A model generated the notes under the pieces. That model ran no database searches and had not been told where the DNA came from. It saw only the letters and a list, made by a program, of their open reading frames with translations. This document shows positions 26,297-35,990 of a stretch of 64,000 bases of DNA, piece after piece. Position numbers and translations under genes: made by a program. The first letter of the stretch is position 1, and each line of letters starts with the position of its first letter. The DNA comes from Phycisphaerae bacterium (GTDB lineage: Bacteria; Planctomycetota; Phycisphaerae; Phycisphaerales; UBA1924): contig JAEUIW010000013.1 in the NCBI GenBank assembly GCA_016794925.1, positions 1-64,000 on the forward strand, in the 5' to 3' direction.

Positions 26297-28441
26297 TCAG
26301 ACGCGTGGGAACGCCGAGAGAAAATCGAACAGATCAAAGTCATCGATGTCCCCGTCGCGGTTGAAGTCCGCGCTCGACGCGCCTGCGGCCAGCGCCGCGA
26401 GGAAATCGAAGATATCGAAATCGTCCAGCACGCCATCGGAATTGAAATCCGCCTGAAGTCCGACGAAGAGCGCCGCGCCTGTCGGCGTGTAGCTCACCTT
26501 CCATGCCCAGCCCGGGTCGGGCAGCGGCGGCGCATCGACGGACCCGAACTCGCCCGAGCGACTCCCCACGGCGACGATCGCGACGGAATCGCCCAGGGAA
26601 GGCGTGAACTCCCCGACGAGGCGGACATCGAGCGTGCCGCCCAGGTTGACCGCGCCGGAACCCGTCAGCCGGTCGAACGCATCCAGCGACCCGATGTCGA
26701 TCGCGAGCGTCGCCGTCGGCGCCAGCGTGATCGGGCCCGACACCACCTGAATCGTCGCGATCCGATCCCCGGATCCAAAGCCCGGGGCCAGCAACCCCGC
26801 GATGGTGTGGATACCCGAAATCTGACCGCGCCCGCGGATGGTCCGCGTCGGCGAGTGGACGACCGGCTCCGCGCCGGTGTTGTTCAGCAGGGCCAGGGCC
26901 GCCAATTGCGGCGCGTTCAGGATCGTCTCGCCCTGCCCGGCATGGGTCCCGCCCGCGGTAAACCGCAGCTCTCCCTTGCTGGTCGCGGACAGGTTGGAGT
27001 TCACCACCAAGTTGCCGAACTGCAGCAAGCCGCCCGCGCCCACGGCGAGCGTGCCCGAGCCGGGGATCTCGAACGTGCCCTCGATCCGCGCGCCCGTCAG
27101 CGTCGGCGTCCGGTTGGGTCCCGCGATCAGCCGACCCTGCCGCTGTGCGATCAGCGCGCCGCCCGATACCGCGGCCTCGAACTGCACCGTGCCCCCATCC
27201 GCGACGATCTTCCCGTCGTTCGCCTGAGTGAACGCGGCGGAGCGAAGCGTCACCTTCCCCCCGAGCGATGCTCGGACCTTCCCCTGATTGGAGAACGACG
27301 GGCTCGTGATGACCAGCCCGGCATCGGCCCCGGAAGCCTCGACCAGCCCTTGATTGATCGCCCGCGCGGCGATGTACCCGCTCCCGGTCACGCTCGAATT
27401 GGGACCGACGGTGACCGTGCCGTTGCCCGCGGTAAGGATCGCATTGTCGGAGTTGGTCGGTCCACGGAGCGCCACCCGGGTCTCCCCGGTGAACGCGCAT
27501 GAGCGCGAGAAATCCAGCGTCGCCGCGCCCGCCCCGCCCCCGCTTGGGTCGATGTTGATGGTCCCTTTGTGCAGGAACGCGGAGGCACTGATGATCAGAC
27601 GCCTGCCCGCGGGAATGTCAATGTCACCAACGACCCACTCAACGTCGCGCAGCGTCACCGGCTGCGCATCCGCGCCGAGGGCGAACCGACCCCCGTTGAA
27701 CGCCTCCATCCGCCCGCCGCGCACCGTGCCACCTGCAGGAAACTCCACGCGCCCGCCATCAGCCACGATTGTTCCCTGCACGATCTGGCTGTATTCGCCC
27801 GTGCCCAGCCGCAACGTCCCTCCGTTGCGGGCGCGAAGCACGCCCGCGTTTGTGAACAGGTTTCCCTGCGGCACCACGTCGAGCGACCTGCCCGCCCCGT
27901 TCGCGTCGATCAGCCCCCAGTTCTTCCAGCGACCGACGACCTGTCCCGATCCCTCCACGGTCAAGCCCTCCCTCAACACAACCTGGTTCGAGGACGCGCT
28001 CCGAAGCTGCGCGAACTGCGTGTTCGCAGCGGACGCCGCGCCCAGCCGGATCACACCCGAACCGTTGAGGATCGCGCCCGAGATCACAACGCTCGTCGGC
28101 AGGTTGTCGGCGGTGGGGTTCACGACCAGCAGACCGCTGATCTCGGTATTCCCGCCTCCCAGGTTCAGCGTCTTGCCGCCGGGCACGTCCAGCCGCGCGA
28201 ACGGGTTGCTCACGACCAGCGATCGCAGCGCCGTGGCCGGCAAGTCAAGCGTGACCGTGTACGCTCCGGCCGCGCCGATGATCGCGGCATGGTCGCCGCT
28301 GTTGGGCACCGTCATCAGGTCCCAGTTCGCGGGAACCGACCAGTTCCCGCCGCTCGGGTTGGTCCACGTGAACACCTGCCCCGCCGCGAGGTTGATCGGA
28401 ACGAGCGCCACGCCGGCGCAGAGCATCACCTGCTTGATCAC
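26297..28441 (-). CDS. Large secreted repeat-rich protein with a dockerin-like C-terminus lacking cysteines
   Basis: A 714-residue exported protein with a short signal peptide ending LAAGQ. The N-terminal part (TWTNPSGGNWSVPANWD, then LRSLVVSNPFARLDVPGG) resembles the G-rich repeats of autotransporter-like or extracellular beta-helix proteins. A weakly repetitive middle follows (GRMEAFNGGRFALGAD). The dockerin-like cassette (FNSDGVLDDFDIFDFL, then FNRDGDIDDFDLFDFL) has neither the leading nor the terminal cysteine of the other six. The start is a GTG with a good ribosome site AAAGGAG. gatC-gatA lie 48 bases downstream and may share its message. No enzymatic site is visible. Confidence 0.82.
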   Translation of the reverse strand: MIKQVMLCAGVALVPINLAAGQVFTWTNPSGGNWSVPANWDLMTVPNSGDHAAIIGAAGAYTVTLDLPATALRSLVVSNPFARLDVPGGKTLNLGGGNTEISGLLVVNPTADNLPTSVVISGAILNGSGVIRLGAASAANTQFAQLRSASSNQVVLREGLTVEGSGQVVGRWKNWGLIDANGAGRSLDVVPQGNLFTNAGVLRARNGGTLRLGTGEYSQIVQGTIVADGGRVEFPAGGTVRGGRMEAFNGGRFALGADAQPVTLRDVEWVVGDIDIPAGRRLIISASAFLHKGTINIDPSGGGAGAATLDFSRSCAFTGETRVALRGPTNSDNAILTAGNGTVTVGPNSSVTGSGYIAARAINQGLVEASGADAGLVITSPSFSNQGKVRASLGGKVTLRSAAFTQANDGKIVADGGTVQFEAAVSGGALIAQRQGRLIAGPNRTPTLTGARIEGTFEIPGSGTLAVGAGGLLQFGNLVVNSNLSATSKGELRFTAGGTHAGQGETILNAPQLAALALLNNTGAEPVVHSPTRTIRGRGQISGIHTIAGLLAPGFGSGDRIATIQVVSGPITLAPTATLAIDIGSLDAFDRLTGSGAVNLGGTLDVRLVGEFTPSLGDSVAIVAVGSRSGEFGSVDAPPLPDPGWAWKVSYTPTGAALFVGLQADFNSDGVLDDFDIFDFLAALAAGASSADFNRDGDIDDFDLFDFLSAFPRV

Positions 28442-28625
28442 GGCAAGCTCCTTTCAATATGTTCGAACTTCGTCGGGCCTCACCCGGGAGGATGTGGCCC
28501 GCGTCACGCCGAGAATACGGCGATTTCAATCTACTCTCGTTTTCGGACGCGTGCAAGTCGTTTCCGCAAAAAAACTGCGCGGAGTGATCGCAACGAAGCG
28601 CCCGCGCGCAGAATACGCTCGATTC

Positions 28626-28994
28626 ATGCCCCGCTGGCTGCTCACGGTACTGCTGCTCACCGCCTCCAACGTCTTCATGACCACCGCGTGGTACTACCAC
28701 CTCAAGCAGAAGACGTGGACGCTGCTGGCCGCCATCGCCGTCTCGTGGCTGATCGCACTCCCTGAGTACATGCTCCAGGTGCCCGCGAACCGTCTCGGGC
28801 ACACCGACCATGGCGGGCCGTTCACCGCGCCGCAACTGAAGGTCATTCAGGAAGCCGTCACGCTCGTGGTCTTCACCGTCTTCTCGATCGCGGTGCTGCG
28901 CGAGAAGCCGCGCCCCACCGACTACGCGGCGTTCATCCTCGTGCTCGCCGCGGTTGCGGTCTCGATGCTCGGCCGCGTCGCCGCGCCGCGTTGA
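28626..28994 (+). CDS. Small DMT-like membrane protein, DUF486 family
   Basis: A 122-residue protein with four hydrophobic segments. The signature TAWYYHLKQKTW and the polar middle ALPEYMLQVPANRLGH are characteristic of DUF486 proteins, which belong to the drug/metabolite transporter superfamily and are about 115 residues long. No substrate is known. The start ATG at 28626 follows an AT-poor leader without a clear Shine-Dalgarno. It ends about 45 bases before the FAD oxidoreductase and may be co-transcribed with it. Confidence 0.85.
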   Translation: MPRWLLTVLLLTASNVFMTTAWYYHLKQKTWTLLAAIAVSWLIALPEYMLQVPANRLGHTDHGGPFTAPQLKVIQEAVTLVVFTVFSIAVLREKPRPTDYAAFILVLAAVAVSMLGRVAAPR

Positions 28995-29039
28995 GCCGCC
29001 GTGCGCCGGGGCCCGCCGCCCCCTCACTACACTTTCTCC

Positions 29040-30215
29040 ATGACCGTCTCGCACTGGCGGCGCAGCCCCAACCCGGCCCGCCTGGACACCGAGGTCCTGA
29101 TTATCGGCGCCGGCATCGCCGGGCTCTCCGCCGCGCTCCACCTCGCCCGCCGTGGCGTGCCCAACATCGTCCTGGAGCGCCGCACCGTCGGCTCGGGCGC
29201 CTCGACCCGCAACGCCGGCTTCCTCATGCGCGGCGCCGCGGATCATTACGCCGACGCGCACCGTCTCTACGGGCCCGAACTGGCGCGCACCGTCTGGCGC
29301 TGGACCGAGGAAAACCTGGATGGCCTGCGCGCCGAGGGAATCGAATCGATCGCCTCGTACCGCCGCGTCCCATCCGCCCTGCTGGCACTGGACCAGCCCC
29401 AGCACGACGCGCTCGCCGAGTCGGCCGACCTGCTGCGGCGTGACGGGTTCCGCGTCGGCTGGGCGACATCGGGCTCGGACTCGCTCTGGGCCGCGGGAAC
29501 GCCCCGCGCGGCGCTCATCAATCCCGACGATGCCTCCATCAACTCGTGGGACCTGATCCGGGCCCTGGCCGCTAGGCTCCCCGCCCCCATTCTGGAAAAC
29601 CAGGAAGTCCACGCCCTCGCCGCGGACGCGGACTCGGTCCTGGCGCTGGCGCCGACGCTGGCGGTGCGCGCCCGCCGCGTCCTCGTCTGCACCAACGCGT
29701 ACGCCGAGCTGCTCCTGCCCGCCATGTCCGGCCTGGTCACGCCCCGGCGCGGACAAATGCTCGCGCTCCGCGTCCCGCCGCCCCCCGCCTTCCGCCTCGA
29801 CGCCAGTTATTACGCCAACCACGGATCCGAGTACTTCCGCCAGACCGCCGACGGCGCGCTGGTGGTCGGCGGCTGCCGCACCTACTTCGCCGACCGCGAA
29901 ATCGGGTTCGAGGACCGCACCACGTCATACGTTCAGGAAGCGCTCGAGGCCTTTGCCCGTCGCACGCTCGGCTTGGCCACCCTTGACATAACCGCCCGGT
30001 GGTCGGGCACCATGGGCTTCTCTCCCGATGGCCTGCCCCTCATCGGCCCCGCGCCCCTCCCCTTCGGTTCCACCGGACCCGCCTCAGACTCGCGCGTCTG
30101 GTTCCTCGGCGGGTTCACCGGGCACGGCATGTCCATGGCCTACCGATGCGCACGCGCGGCAGTGGACGCGCTGCTCGACGGCATCCCCACGCCGTTCCCC
30201 CTGGACCGCGTGTGA
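29040..30215 (+). CDS. FAD-dependent oxidoreductase, D-amino-acid-oxidase (DAO) family
   Basis: A 391-residue flavoprotein. The FAD-binding Rossmann motif is VLIIGAGIAGLSAA (GxGxxG) near the start, followed by ERRTVGSGASTRNAGF as in DAO-family amine oxidases. C-terminal FAD contacts include GTMGFSPDGLPLIGP and GGFTGHGMSMA. Relatives oxidise amino acids or polyamine derivatives such as gamma-glutamylputrescine. The substrate here is not known. It lies 45 bases after the DUF486 gene on the same strand. Confidence 0.9.
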   Translation: MTVSHWRRSPNPARLDTEVLIIGAGIAGLSAALHLARRGVPNIVLERRTVGSGASTRNAGFLMRGAADHYADAHRLYGPELARTVWRWTEENLDGLRAEGIESIASYRRVPSALLALDQPQHDALAESADLLRRDGFRVGWATSGSDSLWAAGTPRAALINPDDASINSWDLIRALAARLPAPILENQEVHALAADADSVLALAPTLAVRARRVLVCTNAYAELLLPAMSGLVTPRRGQMLALRVPPPPAFRLDASYYANHGSEYFRQTADGALVVGGCRTYFADREIGFEDRTTSYVQEALEAFARRTLGLATLDITARWSGTMGFSPDGLPLIGPAPLPFGSTGPASDSRVWFLGGFTGHGMSMAYRCARAAVDALLDGIPTPFPLDRV

Positions 30216-30301
30216 ACGGCCTCCCGATCACCCGCCGCGCAACATAAGAATCAGCCGACGCCGCGCGAACCCCGCGCGACGGCTCCCCGCACCCCGTGCG
30301 C

Positions 30302-31675
30302 TCATCCATCCTCCACCGGCTTCTCCACGCGCAGCCCCGCGCGCGACGGATCCGCCAGATCGATCAGCCCGCCGCCCGTGCGGAATCGCTCGGTCCCGTC
30401 CTCTCCCTCCATCATCACGCGAACCAGCGGCCGGTCCGGCCGGCCCGGCGTTGAACCCACCACGCTCGCGGGCACGCCCGAACTCAGCCGCACCCTCGAT
30501 CCCACCGGGAAGAGCCCCACCGCATCCGCGAGCAACGCCACCGCGCGGCGGTCGATCTTCTTGGCCGCCCCGAGACCGATCAGCCCTCCCAGCGCCGTGA
30601 AAGCCCGCGCCCGCGGCTTGTACGCGCGCGGCGAGACCGACGCCGCGTAGTCGTTCGCCACCCCGGCCAGGCGGGCCAGGTCATGAACCGCCGCGCCCCG
30701 CAGACCCAGCGGGTACCCCGAACCGTCCAGCCTCTCATGGTGTTGCAGCACGCCCGCCAGCACGCCGTCCGGGACACCCGCGAGCGTGGACGCCAGCGCC
30801 AGGCTCCAACTCGGGTGTCGCCGCACACCGTTGATCTCCGTGTCGTCCAGCGAGCGGCGCAACCGCCGCAACGCGCGCGGCACCAGGACCATCCCCGCGT
30901 CGCACAACAGCGAAGCCAGCCCCGCCTCGCTGACAAGCGAAGCCGGCCACCCCGCGCGGCACGCCATCAGCACGCCCAGCACGCACGCGGCGTACATCTG
31001 CTCGGCCGGATCGTCCTCGGTCCGCTCCACCGCCAGAGCCAGTTGCGCGCACCGCCTCGGGTAGCGCCCTGCCAGCCGACCCAGCTCGATCACCCATTCC
31101 AAGGGCTCCTCGATCGTGAGCCCATCCCCGCCCGCTTCGCCGGCGCGGCTCACCACGCGCGTCAACCACCCGCGCACCATCCCGGCACGCTCCGCGAAGA
31201 ACGCACGCAGCTCATCCGCGTCGAACCAACCCACGCCCTCACGCCAGACGGCGCGCGGTCGTGCCGGTGTCAGGGGCGGGCGTGCATCCGGGCGCAACCA
31301 GCGCGACGCGCCGCTCCGGATCAACTCGTCGGACCGGCCCCGGGCCCACCGCCGCGCCTCGGAGATCGCCTCACTCGACAGGCCCGGCAACTCGCACGGG
31401 TCCTCGTCCCGCGCGCGCGGAACAGCTCCCGGCGCCGGCGCCGCGCGCCCGGTCGGTTGCCGCGCCCGCTCGCCGGACCGCTGCCGAAAGTGCGACGAGA
31501 CCTCGCCGGCCGAACTCGCCAGGTACAGCAGGTCCTTCCCCCCCGCTCCCACCGCGCGGCAGACCTCCTCCGTCAGCACCGCCCCCGGCCCGAGCAACTT
31601 CCGCCCGTCGCGCGTGTACAGCCCCTTGGAAAGCACCCTCCCCGGTCGAAGCTGTCCGGCCTCGATTGCGATCAT
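30302..31675 (-). CDS. HD-GYP-related protein with a degenerate metal site
   Basis: A 457-residue protein. The C-terminal half (about residues 225-360) follows the HD-GYP order: LLCDAGMVLVP, RRHPSWSLALAS, QHHERLDGSGYPLGL, LAGVANDYAASVSPRAYKPR. The signature HHExxDGSGYP is intact (312-321), but the family HD (LLHDIGK) is CDAGM (C258, D259), the conserved K is M, and the early His of the preceding helix is missing. The N-terminal 220 residues are unlike known sensor domains, with an alanine/arginine-rich linker. Phosphodiesterase activity on c-di-GMP is doubtful; binding or scaffolding is an alternative. The ATG at 31675 follows GGAGA. It is divergent from the PTPS-like gene. Confidence 0.8.
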   Translation of the reverse strand: MIAIEAGQLRPGRVLSKGLYTRDGRKLLGPGAVLTEEVCRAVGAGGKDLLYLASSAGEVSSHFRQRSGERARQPTGRAAPAPGAVPRARDEDPCELPGLSSEAISEARRWARGRSDELIRSGASRWLRPDARPPLTPARPRAVWREGVGWFDADELRAFFAERAGMVRGWLTRVVSRAGEAGGDGLTIEEPLEWVIELGRLAGRYPRRCAQLALAVERTEDDPAEQMYAACVLGVLMACRAGWPASLVSEAGLASLLCDAGMVLVPRALRRLRRSLDDTEINGVRRHPSWSLALASTLAGVPDGVLAGVLQHHERLDGSGYPLGLRGAAVHDLARLAGVANDYAASVSPRAYKPRARAFTALGGLIGLGAAKKIDRRAVALLADAVGLFPVGSRVRLSSGVPASVVGSTPGRPDRPLVRVMMEGEDGTERFRTGGGLIDLADPSRAGLRVEKPVEDG

Positions 31676-31797
31676 CCGTTTCTCCGCGCGCCCGTGCGAT
31701 GTTCCGTATCGACGGGCCCCGTTCTGGCGCTCAAGCCCCCCGCGCGGATGGGGTGGTCCGCGAGTGGTTACACTCGGCATGTTCCCTACAGTCGTCC

Positions 31798-32232
31798 GTG
31801 TTCCGCATCACCGTCTCCAGGACGTTCGACGCGACCCATGCGTTGCTGATCGGCGGCGTCCGCGAACCGGTCCACGGCCACCAGTGGCGCGTCGAGGTCA
31901 CGCTTTCCGGACCCGATCTGGACCGCGACGGACTGCTATTGGATTTTCACGATGTTGAGTGTGCGCTCGGGCAGATTCTGAGCCCGTTCGACGGCGGAAA
32001 CCTGAACTCGGTGCCCCCGTTTCACCAGGTCAACCCCTCGGCCGAGGAAGTCGCGCGCCACGTCGCGCGGTCCTTGACCGAACGGCTCGGGCTCGGCGCT
32101 CGTACGGAACCGTCCGCGACGCGGCCGGTCCGCGTCACCCACGTCCGCGTCAGCGAGGCCCCGGGATGTTTGGCGACTTTCGAGCCCGAGATTGGAACGC
32201 CGGTCAACGCCGCGGGGGGGAGTCACGCATGA
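31798..32232 (+). CDS. 6-pyruvoyl-tetrahydropterin synthase / QueD-like protein without the catalytic cysteine
   Basis: A 144-residue protein with the T-fold features of QueD/PTPS: an early His in ATHALL, the zinc-site motif VHGHQW, the conserved NPSAEEVARHV helix and a late glutamate in VRVSEAPGC. In true QueD the motif is CxxxHGH; here that position is Arg (REPVHGH), so the standard acid/base Cys is absent. It may belong to the planctomycete group of PTPS-like proteins of uncertain function. The GTG at 31798 has no strong ribosome site. Its stop overlaps the ppk1 start (ATGA), so the two are coupled. Confidence 0.78.
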   Translation: MFRITVSRTFDATHALLIGGVREPVHGHQWRVEVTLSGPDLDRDGLLLDFHDVECALGQILSPFDGGNLNSVPPFHQVNPSAEEVARHVARSLTERLGLGARTEPSATRPVRVTHVRVSEAPGCLATFEPEIGTPVNAAGGSHA

Positions 32233-34538
32233 CCAGGGGCGAGGACACCGGACGCCGCTCGAAGCGATCGCGGAACTCCCTGATGATGGGAGGCGCCGGG
32301 GGCGCCGCCCCCAACGGCCACGCTCCGCTCACGTCCCACGCCCCCGCCGGCGTCCCGCCCAACCCGGCGCGCGCCGCGGGCGCGCCCACCCGCCCCGACG
32401 TGACCGAGCACGCGCGCACGTTCAACCGCGACCTCTCGTGGCTGGAGTTCAACCGGCGCGTGCTGCACCAGGCCATCGACGAACGCACGCCGCTGCTGGA
32501 GCGCGTCCGATTCCTGGCGATCTTCACCAGCAATCTGGATGAGTTCGTCATGAAACGGGTGGGCTACCTCAAGCGCCGTCTGAGCGCGGGCCGCGAAGAG
32601 GAGATGCCCGAGGCGATCCACACCGGGCTGCTGCTGGGCACCATCCGCCACACGTTCGAGAACATGGAGCACGATCAGGCCGACTGCTTCGTGCGCTCGA
32701 TCCGCCCCGCCCTGGCCCTGGCGGGCATCCATCTGCTGGAGTACCGCGAGCTCGACGCCGCGGAGCGGGCCCGCCTCGAGGCGTGGTACCGGCGGAACGT
32801 CTTCCCCGTGCTCACGCCCCTGGCCGTTGACCCCGGCCATCGATTCCCGTTCATCTCGAACCTCTCGCAGAACCTGGGCGTGATCCTGAGCGAGCCGGGC
32901 AAGGAGGAGGCTCTCTTCGCGCGCGTAAAGGTCCCGCAGGGGATGCCCCAGTGGGTGCGCATCCCCCCCGCTTCGCCCACCGACTCCGAGGCCTCGGACC
33001 GGGGCAGGGGCCGGTTCGTGGCGCTCTCGGACCTGATCGCATCGAACCTCGACGACCTCTTCCCCGGCATGAAAATCCTCGAGGTCATGCCCTTCCGCGT
33101 GACCCGATCGGCCGCCGTGGACGAGAACACCGAGGATGCCGACAATCTCCTCGATTTCGTGGAGGCCCAGCTCAAGCGCCGCCGGTTCGCGTCCGTCGTT
33201 CGTCTGGAGGTCGCGCCGGGCGCCAGCCCGCGCCTGCGTACCCACGTCATGGAGATGCTCGGCCTGGGGCCGTCGGACCTCGACGAGATCCAGGGCCAGG
33301 TTGATTACCGTTCCCTCTTTGAGATCGCCGACCTGCCGCGCCCCGACCTGCGCGACGCTCCCTGGCACGCCGTTGTCCCCGCCCGCCTGGCCGACACGGA
33401 ATCGGACATTTTCTCCATCATCCGGCGCGGCGACGTGCTCGTGCATCACCCCTACGAGTCGTTCCCCGCCTCCGCGGAGCGCTTCATCGCCGAGGCCGCG
33501 GCGGACCCCGCCGTGCTCGCCATCAAGCAGACCATCTACCGCACCAGCCGGGACTCGCCGTTCATCGGGCATCTCATCCGCGCCGCCGAGAGCGGGAAGC
33601 AGGTCGCGTGCCTGGTCGAGGTGCGTGCCCGCTTCGACGAGGGCCGCAATGTCCGCTTCGCGCAGATGCTCGAGAAGGCCGGCGTCCACGTCGCGTACGG
33701 CGTGGTCGGACTCAAGACCCACTGCAAGGCCGCGCTGGTCGTGCGCCGCGAGTCCGACGGCCTGCGCGGCTACGCGCACCTGGGCACCGGCAACTACAAT
33801 CCCAGCACCGCCCGCCTGTACACCGATGTCGGTTTGTTCACGTGCGACCCGGACCTGACCGCCGATGTGGTCGATCTCTTCAACTTCCTCACCGGCCGTT
33901 CCCGCCAGACTGACTATCGCCGCCTCCTCGTCGCGCCGGCGACGATGAAGGACTCGTTCGAGCGGCTCATCCACCGCGAGGCCACGTTCGCGCGGGCGCA
34001 CGCCGCGGGGCTGGCGCCCGTCGGCGGCCGCATCGTGGCCAAGATGAACGCGCTCCAGGACCCGGCCATCACGCAGCGCCTGTACCAGGCCTCGCAGGCC
34101 GGCGTCAAGATCGAGCTCTACGTCCGCGGGTTCTGCTGCCTCCGCCCCGGAGTTCCGGGCCTGAGCGACACCATCACCGTCACCAGCGTGGTGGGGCGAT
34201 TCCTGGAGCACTCTCGCCTCTTCCATTTCGGCGCGGGCAAGTCCGACCCGCTGGACGGTGACTGGTACTTCGGCAGCGCCGACTGGATGTACCGAAACCT
34301 CGAGCAGCGCGTCGAAGCCGTCTGCCCGGTCGCCGACCGGACCGCCCGCGCCGCGCTCCTCCGCATCATCGACGTCATGCGTCGCGACCACCGCTGCGCC
34401 TGGGATCTTCGGCCCGACGGCGGCTATCGCCTCCGCCCCACTCCCGCCGACGCCGATCCGCTCTCCCCCGAGGCCCTGGGCACGTTCCAGACCCTCATGC
34501 GCGAGGCCGCCGCGGGCGCCGCCGCCAACTCAACCTGA
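32229..34538 (+). CDS. ppk1: Polyphosphate kinase 1
   Basis: A 769-residue enzyme making polyphosphate from ATP. The family's N-terminal helical domain begins near FNRDLSWLEFNRRVL (about residue 62), after a glycine/proline-rich extension of about 55 residues. The core has LVEVRARFDEGRNVRFAQ, the autophosphorylated histidine in LKTHCKAALVV and the second histidine in LEHSRLFHFG. GTGNYNPSTA and YTDVGLFTC are the usual catalytic loops. Translation is coupled to the upstream PTPS-like gene by a 4-base overlap; the link between the two functions is unclear. Confidence 0.95.
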   Translation: MTRGEDTGRRSKRSRNSLMMGGAGGAAPNGHAPLTSHAPAGVPPNPARAAGAPTRPDVTEHARTFNRDLSWLEFNRRVLHQAIDERTPLLERVRFLAIFTSNLDEFVMKRVGYLKRRLSAGREEEMPEAIHTGLLLGTIRHTFENMEHDQADCFVRSIRPALALAGIHLLEYRELDAAERARLEAWYRRNVFPVLTPLAVDPGHRFPFISNLSQNLGVILSEPGKEEALFARVKVPQGMPQWVRIPPASPTDSEASDRGRGRFVALSDLIASNLDDLFPGMKILEVMPFRVTRSAAVDENTEDADNLLDFVEAQLKRRRFASVVRLEVAPGASPRLRTHVMEMLGLGPSDLDEIQGQVDYRSLFEIADLPRPDLRDAPWHAVVPARLADTESDIFSIIRRGDVLVHHPYESFPASAERFIAEAAADPAVLAIKQTIYRTSRDSPFIGHLIRAAESGKQVACLVEVRARFDEGRNVRFAQMLEKAGVHVAYGVVGLKTHCKAALVVRRESDGLRGYAHLGTGNYNPSTARLYTDVGLFTCDPDLTADVVDLFNFLTGRSRQTDYRRLLVAPATMKDSFERLIHREATFARAHAAGLAPVGGRIVAKMNALQDPAITQRLYQASQAGVKIELYVRGFCCLRPGVPGLSDTITVTSVVGRFLEHSRLFHFGAGKSDPLDGDWYFGSADWMYRNLEQRVEAVCPVADRTARAALLRIIDVMRRDHRCAWDLRPDGGYRLRPTPADADPLSPEALGTFQTLMREAAAGAAANST

Positions 34539-34568
34539 GATCCGGGCTGACCGTCGCTACCCTCCGCC

Positions 34569-35990
34569 ATGTCCGACTCCGAAGCGCTGATGCTCTCCGT
34601 CTCCGGCTGCCGCGGCATCGTCGGTTCGACGCTGACGCCCGAGGTCGTGTCCCGGTTCGCCGCCGCGTTCGCAACCTGGCTCCGGTCCCGGCGCCCGGCG
34701 CACGCGCCGGTCCGGGTCGTGGTGGGACGCGACGGACGACTCGGGGGACAATGGGTCCGCGACGCCGCCGTTGCCGGTCTCGCCGCGGCGGGTTGCGACG
34801 TGATCGATCTGGGCGTGGCCATGACCGCGACGGTGGGCGTGATGGCGGACGAGCTCGACGCCGCCGGCGGCATGGTCGTCACCGCCTCGCACAACCCGCA
34901 GCAGTGGAACGGCCTCAAGTGCCTCGTCCGCGACGGCCGGGGCCCCTACGGCGCCGTCTCCGCCTGCGCGCCCGACGCCGGCTCCGCCGGCGAGATCATC
35001 GAGCTCTTCCGTGCCGGCCGCGTGAACTGGGTCCCGCCCGAGCGCGTCGGCTCCGTCCGCGTCGAGACCGGCAGCGCCGGTCGTCACGCGGAGAAGGTGC
35101 TGGCCGCGCTCACCGAGCTGATGCCGCTCGAACGCATCACCAATCGTTCCTTCGTGGTGGTGGTCGATTCCGTGAACGCGTCCGGCGTGGAGGGGGCCGG
35201 GCTCCTGCTCCGCCGGCTGGGGTGTCAGATCGTCCACCTCAACGCCGACCGCTCGGGTGTCTTTCCGCACGCGCCCGAGCCGATCGCCGAGAACCTCGGC
35301 TCCCTCGCGGCCGCCGTCGCCGCCGACGTCGTTCATGCCGGTTTCGCGCAGGACCCCGACGCCGACCGCCTGGCCCTGGTCGACGACCGGGGCGTGTTCA
35401 TCGGCGAGGAGTACACGCTCGCGCTCGCCGCGTGGGCTCTGCTCGGTTCGGTGAACGCCGCCAACCATTCGCTCGCCGCCAATCTGTCCACCAGCCGCAT
35501 GGTCGACGACGTCGCGGCCCGCTCCGGATCGCGCGTCCTGCGCACGCCCGTCGGCGAGGCCAACGTCGTCGCCGCCATGCGCCGCGAATCGTGTGTGCTC
35601 GGCGGCGAAGGAAACGGCGGCGTGATCTGGCCCCGCGTCACCCTGGTCCGTGATTCGCTCTCCGCGATGGCGCTCACCCTGGCCCTCCTCACCCGCGAGG
35701 GCCGACCCCTCTCCGACCTGGTTTCGTCCGTCCCGTCGTACGCCATCGAGAAACGCAAAGTCCCTGTGAAGCCGGGCCTTGCGGAGCGCGCCATCGACGC
35801 GCTCGCCCGCCGCTACGCGGACCAGCGCGTCGATCGACAGGACGGCGTCCGGATCGACTTCCCCGCCCGGTCCGCCTGGGTCCATGTCCGTGCCAGCAAC
35901 ACCGAGCCGATCGTCCGCCTCATCGCCGAAGCTCCCACCGCGGCCGTGGCCTCCACCCTGCTCGACGAGGTCCGGTCCTGCGTCGAGTAG
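34569..35990 (+). CDS. Phosphohexose mutase (phosphoglucosamine/phosphomannomutase family)
   Basis: A 473-residue alpha-D-phosphohexomutase. The start SVSGCRGIVGSTLTPE is the first domain's loop, the phosphoserine is in VTASHNPQQWNG, the metal-binding loop is QDPDADRLALVD, and the C-terminal phosphate loop is RASNTEPIVRLIAEAP. These four pieces are in the expected order. It may supply glucosamine-1-P or mannose-1-P; the latter would feed GDP-mannose made for the polysaccharide cluster near 49 kb, but this is speculative. It starts 30 bases after ppk1, so they may share an operon. Confidence 0.93.
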   Translation: MSDSEALMLSVSGCRGIVGSTLTPEVVSRFAAAFATWLRSRRPAHAPVRVVVGRDGRLGGQWVRDAAVAGLAAAGCDVIDLGVAMTATVGVMADELDAAGGMVVTASHNPQQWNGLKCLVRDGRGPYGAVSACAPDAGSAGEIIELFRAGRVNWVPPERVGSVRVETGSAGRHAEKVLAALTELMPLERITNRSFVVVVDSVNASGVEGAGLLLRRLGCQIVHLNADRSGVFPHAPEPIAENLGSLAAAVAADVVHAGFAQDPDADRLALVDDRGVFIGEEYTLALAAWALLGSVNAANHSLAANLSTSRMVDDVAARSGSRVLRTPVGEANVVAAMRRESCVLGGEGNGGVIWPRVTLVRDSLSAMALTLALLTREGRPLSDLVSSVPSYAIEKRKVPVKPGLAERAIDALARRYADQRVDRQDGVRIDFPARSAWVHVRASNTEPIVRLIAEAPTAAVASTLLDEVRSCVE

